Shown: positions 35,751 to 47,467, counted from the stretch's first letter. The stretch: DNA of 64,000 nt from Margaritifera margaritifera (GCA_029931535.1 JAQPZY010000831.1:483011-547010), one strand, 5' to 3'. Numbers and translations are program-made. Notes: a model not told the origin generated them from the sequence alone.

Positions 35751-37090
35751 GAAGCCCAAGTGAGCCAGAGATTACTCATCTAGATGACATACGTTTAATA
35801 GTCAAGTACAAGAACAGTTGGCCAATATATCAGGGCATGCATAATAATTTCGGTTGAACTTTCTTCCAATACCGTTGATTGCATATGTTATGAAAACAAT
35901 TCTTGCGAGGTTTCTATTGTTTTTGTATCTTCATCCATATTTTATTGTACATGAACATTATGTGTCCAATATTAAAAAGGCTCATATGCCGGGACGCTTA
36001 GTGTAAAAGTTGGTCAAATTCTGTTCAGCTTTTTTTTGTTTCTCAAATAAAGCTGTCAACGTTTTTCTACATTTTGTGACATTAGCCATACTTGATGGTG
36101 GAAAGACATCATTGTATAAATCTAAAATACTTTCAAAGTAGGACACTTCTGTCAAGTTTATTTTGAAAGAAGGTATTGCAAGTTATTTATGTTTTAGTAA
36201 CAGCAATCTTATTTTATGGTAGATTGGTATAATTTGAATAAACTTAAAAGCCCTTCGTGCCAGAATGTTTTCAGTAAAATGTGCTAAAATTATGTTGAGT
36301 GGAATTTAATAAGTCGTATAAAGGATTTTCCATTTCTAGTAATGGCAGCCACATTTGAAGCCAAGACAACATCATTTGTACAAATCTGAAAGACCTTACT
36401 ATCAAAGTGCTTATGTCAGATTTGGTCAAATTCTGATAAGTAGTTTCTGAGAGATCGTTTCACGTTTTTCCCTTTATACCAGATAATACTTTCTGTAAAG
36501 TTTGGACATATCCTGTTAAGCACTTTTTCAGAAGAAGAATTGTAAATGTTTTTTTTTTAATTACGTTGTTAGTAATGGTTGCCATGTTTGACGATGGATC
36601 GGACATCATTTTTATCATCTGATAAGCCCTCTATGTCAAGATGATTTGTGCCAAATATTGCTAAATTCTGTTCAGCGATTTTTGTGAAGTCATTTTAAAA
36701 AGAAAATTTTAAATTATTTTCAAAACGTGGTCACATTTGATGGCGGATAGATATAATTTGTCAAATCTGGAAGCCCTCTATGCTAGGATAATTTGTCAAA
36801 TTCTGTTAAGCAGGTTTTGAGAAGAAGTTTTTAGAAGGTTTTTCTATTGTTAGTAATGGTGGCCAGGATTGATAGCAGATCGGCCTCATTTGCACAAACT
36901 TGAAAGGCCTTTATGCCATCATGCTTTGTACCAAGTCTGGTTGAAACTGATGTCAGTTTTTGAGAAGTTATTAAAATCAATTGCTAACGGACGCCAGATG
37001 ACGCACAACGGACAAAGGGCAATAGCAAAAGCACTGACGAAATGCATTAATACCAAAAGCTCACTTGGCCTTGCAGTCAGATGAGCTAAA
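35751..37090. mobile_element. 1.3-kb bivalve-type repeat with internal degenerate tandem units
   Basis: The ends GAAGCCCAAGTGAGC and GCTCACTTGGCCTT are inverted counterparts. The left end is followed by CAGAGATTACTCATCT and the right by GCAGTCAGATGAGCTAAAA. The interior is built of diverged ~130-150 bp units that share TCAAATTCTGTTAAGC, TTTTTGAGAAG, TTGTTAGTAATGGTGGCCA and GATGGCGGAT-G-CAT. I know such blocks as very common in bivalve genomes. No coding capacity. Confidence 0.7.
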
Positions 37091-38640
37091 ACAAGTTTCT
37101 CCACGGTTACACAAAGCACATACATCACCCAAATATACCTTTAATATGTGTTATATACAATATGCCCTTTAGGTGTCATGTATTACATGCAAATATCAGC
37201 ACCGTGTATAAGTTGCAGTAGATGGTTACGATTTTCTTTGCATAGCACATTTAGTTCCGTGTACGTTTTCTGAAGACGCTCATGGATACTACTTAATACG
37301 CATTTGCTGTTTTTCTCTCTACCGTTTTACCGATAGTTTCTTGGAGAAAAACTGAAACGCGTCTCGAAATTGAACTAAGGTTGAATGACAAAATACAAAA
37401 GAAATAATGAAACAAAAAGGTCCATAAATTCAGTTGGCAAACAAACAATTAAATACGAGTTGAACAATTTGTTTCTCTTCGCAAAACCAGAATAATGTAT
37501 ATAAAGGTTCTAGGAAGAAGACGCTACAACAAGATCTGTGTGTACTAAAACATTTTTCTTAGTCAGCTCAAGTGGCCATAGGCATTGCGTCAATTAAATT
37601 TGCGTTCTTCCTAGTGAAGAATATACCAGAAGTTATGTGTTCAAATTTCTTGCTTCGTTGTGACCTCAAGTGGTTAGGCTCCCTAACAAAGGGGTGTTAC
37701 GTAACACCCAAATCCACTCAAATCCACACCAAATCCAACTAAATCGACAACATATTGACATGAAAGTTTTTCTCATGTTCAGTATTAATAAAATTTCATG
37801 GTCTGCATTAATATCATTTCTAAGTAAGGTGTCAGCGATCCTACTAAACACCGCAAAGTCTGACAAAGTCATGCAAAGTCAAACAAAGTCTGTTTGTTTA
37901 TTTTTGATTAATTTGCACATATATGTATATATTATACTATATTAACCTTATTTTGACAATATCGTAATTAAAATCTTTATTAAAAAAGCGTGTTTTAGTC
38001 TTGTTGAAAGTTGTGAGAACGATGTCATACGTTATTGTGATCGGTTGTAACACTCAATCTGCCTGTGTAGTCGTGCTGATATCATTATTATAAATATAAT
38101 TGTAATGATACATATACTTATATTACACTTATGCAATATATAACTTCATATTATTAGTATTTGTCTCTCAATACGATTATTATTATATAAAATTATACAA
38201 TCTGCCTTTGTCATACACTAAGTTATATGTAACTTTGTCATACTCTATCTGTCTTTTTCTATTAAATATTGATATAATACTCATGCAATATAATACCGTC
38301 ACAATAGTATTGTTTATATCTCAACTCGTTAATGAATGTTTATTAACAATTGTCGGCATATATAGTTGTCACAACGCGAAATAAAGGGACACAACTAAGG
38401 GTGAGTCCGTTATATTAGCACATGTAATGATGTAATGATGCATTGAGTTGGAGGACATAGTGAAATCAGACTTTGAATGAGAATCATAACGGACATGCGC
38501 AATATATTGTGCAAAGTAGTACATGTAAGTTATAAAGTAAAAAGTTATAACAGAACAATTTACGAGGGAAAAATATAAACTTATTTAATGACTAAACGTA
38601 CACATATGCAAGTATATTAACTACAATTTGTCATTTCATT
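37091..38640. other. Gene-free AT-rich stretch with one 18-bp palindrome
   Basis: No supported gene. GGGTGTTAC at 37692-37700 meets its exact complement GTAACACCC at 37701-37709 with no spacer. Confidence 0.5.
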
Positions 38641-38660
38641 TATAACATTTTTTAGTCCTT

Positions 38661-39890
38661 TCAGCTGCTGGACGTTTCCGCTGGCCTGGCTTTTTTCCAA
38701 CATTTTCTGTAGCCTTTGGACACTTGAAATATATTTGCAACTACATACTTTGATTTTTTAGCTGGTGGCGGTTTTGCCAGCATAAATTTTTGTACATGTC
38801 TATCTTTGTCCATTTGCGGCATACCATGCCATACTAATTGTGGAATGGCTTGCTGCTCCATTGAAGGCGCTAGACGCCAATCCCCTTTGCTGTAAATAGG
38901 ACATCGGACGTGCAAAATCTGGTTCTTCGTGATATTTCCAACCTCTTCAATAAGTTCTGGGAACTTGTTTCTGTCCCAATTAACAGCCGCCTTTAAATTA
39001 TGATTCATTGACTTGCTGTTGTTGTTTGTCCACGGTGCACTTATTAATCGATCCCGTAAGGGACGGTAAACGTAATTGCGAATTTTCTCCAACACAAACC
39101 TCTTCCAGTACGCTTGAAATATTGGCAATTTTTGGAAAAAAGGTTATAAATTCTGGCATCTTGAATCGAATTCGGTGTCATCTGTGGCATATAACATTCC
39201 ATCATTTTTTCCAAAAATGATTTCAAGTATTCTCTTACGGGTCTGTGCACATGACCTATTTTCTTCAAGATGCCGTCGCACATTGTCATAAATGTGTTTT
39301 GTACATAACAAAAATTTTGCCTGTGGGAATTTGGCTTTCAGAGCGTTCGTCATGCTCTTTTCTTCATCACTTCCTATCGTTAATCGAGCTTTGTGTCCGA
39401 ATTTATCGCTAACGTGCGAGAAAAAGTTCCCGTAAGTTTGTTCTTCGGCATCAAAATGTATCATACATGGCCCGAACATAACCGGAAAATCATTGGTTCT
39501 ATTACTTATCACACATAGGTTTTTGTAGGAAAAGATTGTGACATAGAAACGTCCCAAGTTGAAAGTTCTATCAACGCCTAGAACACTCCCGTCATTTCCT
39601 TCTCAGTTTCTGATCATATCATCCATCTGTTGATTGCAATAAACAATGACAACAGGTTTCTTGTGTTTCGTTAGAATTACTTCTTGGATAATTGGATTAT
39701 TGTGAAGCTCACTTAAAACACTTACCACATCATCAGCTATATTTATTCTGGAATTGATATTTTCTTCACGTTTTCTTTTCTGATCTCTGAATTTCTTATC
39801 ATTTATTTGTTTAGTAGATTTTGGAGCTGTGAAACTGTTGTCTTCCATAAATTTTGTCAGAACGTTGTGGACTTTCTCTTCCTTTGACAT
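38661..39890 (-). pseudogene. MULE-like transposase, decayed
   Basis: Read from 39890 to 38661 in a single frame broken only by TGA at 39603 and TAA at 39144. After an N-terminal Lys-rich region comes LGVDRTFNLG (first catalytic Asp). Then SDEEKSMTNALKAKFP (second Asp) leads into FLLCTKHIYDNVRRHL, the C-x2-H and N-R pattern seen around the second Asp in Mutator-like enzymes. The C-terminal part (39128-38661) has WTNNNSKSMNHNLK and a basic tail. The family assignment rests on these motifs. The elements' terminal repeats were not found. Confidence 0.7.
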
Positions 39891-40300
39891 TTCAGCTATA
39901 AATGCGCTGCGTGGAGGTACGCCCAGTTTTCGATGACCCCGTTTTGTGGAAAGGGACTAGGGGTAAAAATTTTAGAAACCTACCATTATAAAACACAGAC
40001 ATACACTCATTTGCTTCATCGACAGAACCTATTTCGCGTTTGGATTTCTCTTTATTACATCATTCAGTTGCAAGAAAATACAAACACACCAACAATCATC
40101 CAGTTTCTTGCCTTAAAATTCGGCCCCTCATCACGACATATTGCAACAATCCATTTTCTACGAAGCTCCATCTTCTTCACTGATGGAATATGGTGGAAGC
40201 CTAAATCGATGTGAATTCTAGTATTGCCATTGCACAACGGAACACAACAATATTCGTCACGATTTTTTCCTTGCCAGTATCAATTGTAGCAACCATGGTT
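39891..40300 (-). pseudogene. THAP-like zinc-finger remnant upstream of the MULE-like transposase
   Basis: On the minus strand at about 40250-40100 one frame reads CCVPLCNGN ... GFHHIP ... LRRKWIVAICRDEGPNF. This is the C-x-C, F-x-P and W layout of a THAP finger, ending at AAG|GCAAGA, a possible GC-type or decayed donor. A second piece near 40090-40040 reads LNDVIKRNPNAK, the usual region after the C-x2-H pair. That pair is not intact. A third piece around 39930 (KLGVPPRSAF) runs in frame into the transposase reading at 39890. Frameshifts and a stop interrupt it. Confidence 0.55.
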
Positions 40301-40394
40301 GCGAGGTAAAATGAAGCTGGTGCCTAGCTTAGCCTCGTTTTGGATTCGTTGACCCTGGGTCACATGAAAACATGAATACATTCTGAGAATGGTC

Positions 40395-41826
40395 TTACAT
40401 GTTACTGATACACACGCTTTCAGCCTAAATAAGACATACACAGCATCCATCAGTAGTAATACATAAACATAAGTCCCACACACAAAAACACCAAAAATAC
40501 AAATTGCAGGCAGCATAGATCAAAAGGCCTGACATTTTTTATACATTCGTCTTACTGATACACGCACACACACACAAACAAATAAAGACGTATATAGCTA
40601 GACAACATCCATCAAAAAGCCCATCCTATATTAAATATGTCTGATTGATACACTCACTTACTCAGCCTTTATAAAGACAGACAACATCCATTGGTAGGTC
40701 TGTACTATATAATTCATTATATGACTAATATAGACGCTGATCTTAAATACAGAATTACAGACAGCATCCATCAGATAATGCCTGTCCATGTAATATATTT
40801 CTATCCATCTGATGTGCACACCTACACAGCCTAATTAAAGACTTACAGACAATATCCACCAGTTTGTACATGATATATAATCAAAATATATAAAACCCAC
40901 CATAAAAACGATTTACAATTAACATCACTAGGCCCATTCGATATATGTATCTCGCTGAGAAACACTAGCACATTCTAGGAAAAGACCTATACACAACATC
41001 CATCGGTAGACCTGTCCTTTATAAGTTATGTATCTGTTCGATGCAAACACTTAAACAGCATATACCGTGAACAATATACAGACAACATCCACCACTAGGC
41101 CTGTTTTATATTATAAACTTGCAAAACCTATCGACACACTTGTACAGCCTAAAATGACAAAGAAAAGATCCATCAGTAGCTATATCCTATATAACATGTG
41201 TAGCTTAATGATATACACTTGCACATTCTAAGACCTATAGACAATACCCACCAGTAGATCCATCCTTTATAGAGCAAGTATCTGTTTGATACACACACTT
41301 ACACAGGATAAAAGAAAGATGTATAGAAAAAATCCATCAGTAGGCCTGTCCTACATTATAAAATTACCAGACTGATCCACATACATTTACACAGCCTAAA
41401 AGGATGCAAGGACAACATCCATCAGCAGGCACATCCAATGTTATACAATTATGTGGCTGATACACACACTTACACTGGCTAGCAAGGAATTAAAGACAAC
41501 ATACATTGGTATGCCCATCTTATATAATCTATATATATATGACATGCACACTTACAAAGTGTAAATAAGAAATATAAACAACATATATCTGTAGGCCCAT
41601 CCATATAATGCATGTACATGAGTGCTACATGCCCAACATTTTTCTGACTGATACACACTTGTGAACTACCGGAATAAAGACATATGGACAACATCCAGCA
41701 GTAGCCCTGTTTAATACAAAATACGTGTCTGAAAGATATGCTCACTTATGCAGCCTAAATAAAAAGACGCACAGACAACATCATTTGGTATGTCCATACT
41801 ATATAATACATATATGACTTTTACAT
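40395..41826. repeat. ~85-bp degenerate satellite array, about 17 units
   Basis: Each unit has ACAACATCCATCAGTAGG, CC(A/T)(G/C)TCCTATATAAT, TGATACACACACTTACACAG and CCTAAATAAAGAC with considerable divergence. Units start every 76-100 bp. The array is interrupted by the LTR retrotransposon at 41827 and resumes at 47468-47545. Confidence 0.85.
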
Positions 41827-42671
41827 TGTTACGACTCTAGGGGTAATGCAACAGAATAAAAGACACAAACAAGCTTTCAAGATTAAAATGAAAATCTTTA
41901 ATTTCCTAAAATATTAAAAGAATTAAAATAGTTCAACAAACAATCAAAGTGAAAGAATTAAAATAACTTACTGTATAGAATATCCTAAAAAGTCCTAAAT
42001 TGTTTTAAAGTTCACTTCCTGATGTTAATCCAAATAATACGGATTTGGTATTCCGAATGAAAAAGCCTGCACTGTGTTGAAGTAGATAAGTTCTGATAAA
42101 ATCCAAAATAATCCTTGCAAGTCTGGAATCTCACAAGTTTTAGAATAATGTCCGATAATCCCACGGAGCTGTATAGTAATTCAGATGAATTACTAATTAA
42201 ATAAATTCCACACTGAACTGAATAATTTCAATAACCTCTCTTCGATCAAGCAATTGTAAAGAATGATAATTCCCAAGATTATTCCCTATATATCTTTACT
42301 AAGTGCGCAGAATTAAAAGGGAATGTCCTTTCTCCGTCTTTAATAATATGGTATTTCAAAATAACACAACCCTCTAAGAACCAATCAGGAACTAGGTTAC
42401 GCGTCATTTACCCAAAGGTCTAGCGTACTAAAAATCTTAAAGAGTAAACATAATGTTATTGTAGTATGGAAAGTGACCTTTCAATGTTAATTTCCAAAAA
42501 GTACAAAGCCAGGTCCACTTCATTTCCTGCGCAATTGATCATGTGACCACTTATTGATCGAGCATTAGTCGTATCTATACTGATATGCTAACCCCTATTC
42601 AGACTAAAACAGAGATCATAAATTAGTAATTTAAATCATTATAAAAGGTAAAAAGGTATGATTCCGTAACA
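41827..42671 (-). repeat. 3' LTR of the Gmr1-like retrotransposon
   Basis: 845-bp LTR, on the plus strand beginning TGTTACGACTC and ending TTCCGTAACA. It differs from the partner at 46622-47467 at about five positions, including a single-base indel near 42647. The 4-bp target copy ACAT lies at 41823-41826. Confidence 0.95.
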
Positions 42672-42683
42672 CCCTCATCCATC
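42672..42683 (-). promoter_or_regulatory. Polypurine tract
   Basis: Read on the minus strand, GATGGATGAGGG abuts the 3' LTR start TGTTACGG, the expected place and composition for the plus-strand primer. Confidence 0.6.
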
Positions 42684-42899
42684 AACGGAAAAAATAAGGA
42701 TTTATGCAATAAAACTTATTTTTTAATATGTACTTCCAACATACAAGTAATTAAATCAAAAAGAAAATTAATACATGATACAGTCATGTATACAAAACAG
42801 TGTAACGGTGGTATTATACACATGAAAATACATCATCGATTAAATTTTACTAAGAAATAGCCGTAACCTTAGCTTCTAACGATTTTATTTGTCCATGTC

Positions 42900-43470
42900 T
42901 CACAATCATGCCCTGAAAAGGTAACACAGGCACGATAAAAGTCACTTTAATATTGATGATCAGGTTCGCTTCGCTGAATCTCTTGAAGAATGGTTCTATT
43001 AGATCTTGCCACATGTCGTTGCAGATGATGACATCATCGATGTATGCATCGCAATTTCTATTCGGATGTTATTATATTCATCAGACGTTGGAAACTTGGG
43101 GAACCTTCATCCCAAATGATACGACTTTGTATTGGAAAAGTTCTGGAGTCGTGAATGCAAATTTTTCTTTCTCTCCGTAAGTGAAATTTGGTAGAATCCC
43201 TTCAGTAGGTCAATATCTTGTGACGTATTAGTCATTTCCAATCCTGTCTAGAAACTGGAAATGAATATGTCCCGGTGACTCTATTTACTTTCTATACTTT
43301 ACACATATACGGAAAGTGTTATTTTGTTTCTGCACTGAAACATGGTAAACTCCAGTCACTTTTATTTGGTTCGTGTAGAATGTCTGTAAATAAATATTCA
43401 TTTTCTTCTATCAACTATTTCAGTTCGTAAATCTCAGGCGGCAGTATGTGCGAAGAGTAGTGACTTCAAA
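42900..43470 (-). pseudogene. Reverse transcriptase remnant of the LTR element
   Basis: Minus-strand palm-domain fragment. An upstream part near 43370-43260 (a decayed DWSLPC and VNRVTGTYSFPV) leads to ISLTEREK, LFQYKVVSFGMK and then the catalytic AYIDDVI box near 43050, followed by EANLIIN. At least two frameshifts and several stops break it. It lies downstream of the integrase remnant, between that and the 3' LTR, which sets the order PR-IN-RT. Confidence 0.8.
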
Positions 43471-43784
43471 TCATCCTATCGGATTTCTCATCTTCCAAAT
43501 CTTCAATGTGTGAGACAAGTACTACTAAAGTAATCGATAATTTATATGGCTATTTCTATCTACATATTGTTCTAACATTCTGACAAAGTTGTTTCTGCTT
43601 TCTCCTCCCAGAAGTATTAATAATAATTTAAATTCCCTAACCTTTTGTCAGTAGTATAAGGACCAAAATACTTAACCTAAAGAGGATTTTTGGGGTATAG
43701 GTAGCAAAACTAATATTCTATTATCTGACTAAAAAAAAACTCCTACACTGACCCCTCGCAGCAAACAACAATAATTGGAGACCT

Positions 43785-44774
43785 TCAACCTACTCCCTTC
43801 CTGTTCCACAACAATTCCCAATTATATACCATCTCATAACAATATGTTACAATAATTCGTTCTAAAGCCTGATATAGTATCAGCTTCAGAAGACCAAACA
43901 GTGTGAAGAACCCAACCAAAACTCTCAGTATGGTCTCAGTTTTAATATTCCACAAAGGAATAGCTTTTATCAAACTTGTAGACGCACACTTCGCCGACAA
44001 GTATTGGTTGCCTAACATCGTCTCATTTATTCCTAAACGACCAGACAACGACGTTTCATGGACTACACTAAGTAATTCCTGACGATAGTATCTAGGAACT
44101 ACTATTTTACCAACTGACCACTCATCACCAGCAATTATCCTAAGCAATCTCTGTTTCCGTTCAAGGACTTCACTCGTCAAGAAGTAACAAGTACCTTCTT
44201 GCGTGGCTTCAGTTTCAGTCATAGCCCCCTGAAACAAACAGGAGATATCCGAATCTCCCTGTTGTAAGACATCTAGTGCTTGTCTTATTACACCCTGACT
44301 ATTTTTATGAGACATAGTAGTTGAAAGAGTATCACTATCAATACAAGATTGAGGAGCAGAAGTGACCTCATGAAAAGCCTGACCCACAAAGGTATCCGCT
44401 AAAGGAAATACATCCTGTTCAACAACAATATTCTCAAGAGCATACTTTGCCATAGCTCTAGTAACTTCACAAGCTGGATTTAAACCAGGGATTTCTACTT
44501 CAATATGATCAACTCTTTGATCCATACTAAGCTTGTTAGTTACAAGTGGATTAACCACGACCTTATCTTTAGCTAGGTCATTACCTAGTAATAAATGAAT
44601 GCCCTTAATAGGCAAAGAAGCCACTGCTCCTATGGTCACAGGTCCCGAAGCTAAGTCTGATGACAAATTAACACAATGAAGAGGGACATTAACATATCCA
44701 CAATCTACCCCCTGTATTAATACACTTTCACTAGTAGAAGACTTCTCAAAAAACGGCAAAGTACTATCTAACAA
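43785..44774 (-). pseudogene. Protease and deleted integrase region of the LTR element
   Basis: This 329-codon open stretch continues the gag frame directly after the TGA at 44790-44792. Its first ~85 residues are the retropepsin body, with the flap-side and IKGIHLLLGNDLA C-terminal signature. A linker follows. From about residue 215 comes the N-terminal integrase part (VVPRYYRQELLSVVHE, where a normal copy continues into an H-x-C-C zinc region). The sequence then jumps to the middle of the integrase core (CASTSLIKAIPLWNIKTETI, FFTLFGL) and again to an ALERI-type C-terminal core segment. Two internal deletions remove the H2C2 finger and the D,D-35-E residues, so it cannot integrate. Confidence 0.82.
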
Positions 44775-44789
44775 TAGACTCTGAGAAGC

Positions 44790-44792
44790 TCA
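44790..44792 (-). other. TGA at the glycine codon of the protease D-T-G motif
   Basis: The minus strand reads GAT ACA TGA GCT TCT: Asp-Thr-stop-Ala-Ser. Retropepsins have Asp-Thr-Gly-Ala here, and GGA to TGA is one substitution. It may be a nonsense mutation or a gag-pol readthrough stop. I consider mutation likelier because it removes a catalytic-loop residue. Confidence 0.85.
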
Positions 44793-46391
44793 TGTATCTC
44801 TTAATATCTTAATAGGAGTAGCCTTATCCAAGTCACCAACAAGTGACACAGAACCCTTCGACATGAATGGTTCGTAATTCTTCATTATAAAATCAGACTG
44901 AGGTAAGCTAGCCTCTAAACAAATATCATTCTCATTCATAAATGACCCTGACCTTGACTTCTGGATAACTAGAGCATTTGGAACTGCTCTATTATAATTC
45001 TGAGGCCTAAATTGCAACTTTAAGCAATCAGAAATAACGTGTCCCTTCATCTTACAATATGAACACGTGGGCAGAGATAAGGTTTTCTGATATTCCCTAT
45101 CAGAATTTTGATTCTTTACAATCACATCACCCTGAGGTCTGAAATTTCCTGAACGGGTCTGAAATAATTTCTTAACATAAGATTGTTGAGGAAAAGTTTT
45201 AGTTGTCAATGGAACCTTGTGTATTGAAGAATATTCATCAGCTGTGATGGCTGCCTTTTCTAAAGTCTCAACTCCTTTCTCATTAAGATACACCTTAATA
45301 TCATCACTGACACAATTCTTGAAATCTTCAATCAATACCAGTTGTTCAAGATTATCATAATTGCCTTCAACCTTCTTAGATGTACACCATCTTGTAAACA
45401 AACGTTTCTTTTCCCAAGCAAATTCTACATGAGTTTGATGTGTTTCCTTTTTACATTCTCTAAAGTTTTGACGATGAGTTTCAGGTACCAATTCATAAGC
45501 TCTTAAAATGTATTCTTTGACCACTTCATAATCAGCAGATTGTTCAGATGAGAGTGCAGTATAAACATCACTAGCTTTGCCAGTTAACACACTCTGCAAT
45601 AATGAGGTCCACTTCTCTTTTGGCCATTCCAGATTCTCGGCAATTTTCTCAAAACTGAGAAAATATTTGTCTATCTCCTTTTCTCTAAAAGGGGGAACCT
45701 GTCTCAAATGTTTAGCCAAATCAAAGTATGAACCCTGAATGTCATGAGAATGCCATTTGCTGGTCAATTCTAATTCCCTTAGTCTAAATTCTCTATCAGA
45801 ATTTTGATTCTGAAATTCTCTAACTTTGTCTCTCTCTCTTTCCTCATTATCTCTTAATTTATCTTCTCTTTCTCTTAATTCCTTCTCTATTCCCCTTTGG
45901 ATCTCATTATCTCTTACTTTATCCTCCCTATCTCTTAATTCCATCTGAATTTCTCTTTCTCTTAATTCCTTCTGAATTTCTCCCTCTCTTAATTTATCTT
46001 CCCTTCTTTCTTCCCTTTCCCTAATCTTTTCCTTTTCATCCCTTTCCCTAATCTTTTCCTTTTCCTCCCTTTCCCTATCTTCCCTTCTTTCCTGCATCTG
46101 CATCTGTTCCCATTGAAGTTTGATCTTTTCAATCTCTATGTCCTTAGCTATCTGTAATTTCTTTCCCAAACCAGACGGAGATTTTTTCTTAACACTTGAA
46201 ACCCCCTCTTCAAAAATACCTGATTGTACCAAATATTGAATCAAGATACTTCTAATATCCTGCTTCAACATGGAAGCCTTCACTTCAGTAAGACTATAAT
46301 GTTGAGCAATTTCAAGTAATTCGTCCTTCTTTAAGGACTCAAATTTCTCCTGGGTAGGATCAGCTAAGAAACTCTCTACTCTGGATGTCAT
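44790..46391 (-). CDS. gag: Gag polyprotein of the Gmr1-like element
   Basis: A 533-codon intact frame, start ATG at 46391. Residues ~1-65 form a helical N-terminal domain. Residues ~80-215 are a very charged Arg/Glu/Lys coiled coil made of RERE/REDK-type repeats. Residues ~220-400 resemble the helical capsid/SCAN-like fold of gypsy Gag. Residues 443-456 carry one CCHC knuckle (C-x2-C-x4-H-x4-C). The frame ends ILRDT-TGA, where the aspartic protease active site begins. The product would package element RNA. Gag is the only intact gene in the element, so mobilisation would need pol in trans. Confidence 0.9.
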   Translation of the reverse strand: MTSRVESFLADPTQEKFESLKKDELLEIAQHYSLTEVKASMLKQDIRSILIQYLVQSGIFEEGVSSVKKKSPSGLGKKLQIAKDIEIEKIKLQWEQMQMQERREDREREEKEKIRERDEKEKIREREERREDKLREGEIQKELREREIQMELRDREDKVRDNEIQRGIEKELREREDKLRDNEERERDKVREFQNQNSDREFRLRELELTSKWHSHDIQGSYFDLAKHLRQVPPFREKEIDKYFLSFEKIAENLEWPKEKWTSLLQSVLTGKASDVYTALSSEQSADYEVVKEYILRAYELVPETHRQNFRECKKETHQTHVEFAWEKKRLFTRWCTSKKVEGNYDNLEQLVLIEDFKNCVSDDIKVYLNEKGVETLEKAAITADEYSSIHKVPLTTKTFPQQSYVKKLFQTRSGNFRPQGDVIVKNQNSDREYQKTLSLPTCSYCKMKGHVISDCLKLQFRPQNYNRAVPNALVIQKSRSGSFMNENDICLEASLPQSDFIMKNYEPFMSKGSVSLVGDLDKATPIKILRDT

Positions 46392-46602
46392 TATGAAAGC
46401 CTGTTAGTTTCTCTTTATTTCTTAATCTGGAAATCAAAAAACCACTAAAATTTCAAACAATGAAATTCAAATCCCAAAAAGAAAACTTTCCGAAGTATCA
46501 AAATCTCTGAAATATTAAAACTTCGAAAATATTTAATTAAATCTAAATTTCAAAATATTTAAATTCGGATCCCGAAATTATTCTAATTTCTAATCCCGTA
46601 AT

Positions 46603-46613
46603 ACGAGCCCCCA
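46603..46613 (-). promoter_or_regulatory. Primer-binding site, tRNA-Pro type
   Basis: On the minus strand, eight bases after the end of the 5' LTR, TGGGGGCTCGT matches the 11 bases complementary to the 3' end of tRNA-Pro. The next bases (ATTACGGGAT) agree again after a small insertion. Confidence 0.7.
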
Positions 46614-46621
46614 ATTTATCC

Positions 46622-47467
46622 TGTTACGACTCTAGGGGTAATGTAACAGAATAAAAGACACAAACAAGCTTTCAAGATTAAAATGAAAATCTTTAATTTC
46701 CTAAAATATTAAAAGAATTAAAATAGTTCAACAAACAATCAAAGTGAAAGAATTAAAATAACTTACTGTATAGAATATCCTAAAAAGTCCTAAATTGTTT
46801 TAAAGTTCACTTCCTGATGTTAATCCAAATAATACGGATTTGGTATTCCGAATGAAAAAGCCTGCACTGTGTTGAAGTAGATAAGTTCTGATAAAATCCA
46901 AAATAATCCTTGCAAGTCTAGAATCTCACAAGTTTTAGAATAATGTCCGATAATCCCACGGAGCTGTATAGTAATTCAGATGAATTACTAATTAAATAAA
47001 TTCCACACTGAACTGAATAATTTCAATAACCTCTCTTCGATCAAGCAATTGTAAAGAATGATAATTCCCAAGATTATTCCCTATATATCTTTACTAAGTG
47101 CGCAGAATTAAAAGGGAATGTCCTTTCTCCGTCTTTAATAATATGGTATTTCAAAATAACACAACCCTCTAAGAACCAATCAGGAACTAGGTTACGCGTC
47201 ATTTACCCAAAGGTCTAGCGTACTAAAAATCTTAAAGAGTAAACATAATGTTATTGTAGTATGGAAAGTGACCTTTCAATGTTAATTTCCAAAAAGTACA
47301 AAGCCAGGTCGACTTCATTTCCCGCGCAATTGATCATGTGACCACTTATTGATCGAGCATTAGTCGTATCTATACTGATATGCTAACCCCTATTCAGACT
47401 AAAACAGAGATCATAAATTAGTAATTTAAATCATTATAAAAAGGTAAAAAGGTATGATTCCGTAACA
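46622..47467 (-). repeat. 5' LTR of the Gmr1-like retrotransposon
   Basis: 846-bp partner of 41827-42671. It is followed by ACAT at 47468-47471. Confidence 0.95.

Larger units (their letters stand above)
41827..47467 (-). mobile_element. Gmr1-like Ty3/gypsy LTR retrotransposon, internally deleted
   Basis: A 5.64-kb element transcribed leftward. It has two ~99.4% identical LTRs, the 4-bp duplication ACAT on both sides, a primer-binding site next to the right LTR and a purine-rich tract next to the left LTR. Domain order along the transcript is gag, protease, integrase remnant, reverse transcriptase remnant. Integrase ahead of reverse transcriptase is the arrangement known for the Gmr1 clade and is unlike ordinary gypsy elements. 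RNase H, most of integrase and part of the reverse transcriptase are missing. It inserted into the ~85-bp satellite array. Confidence 0.88.
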
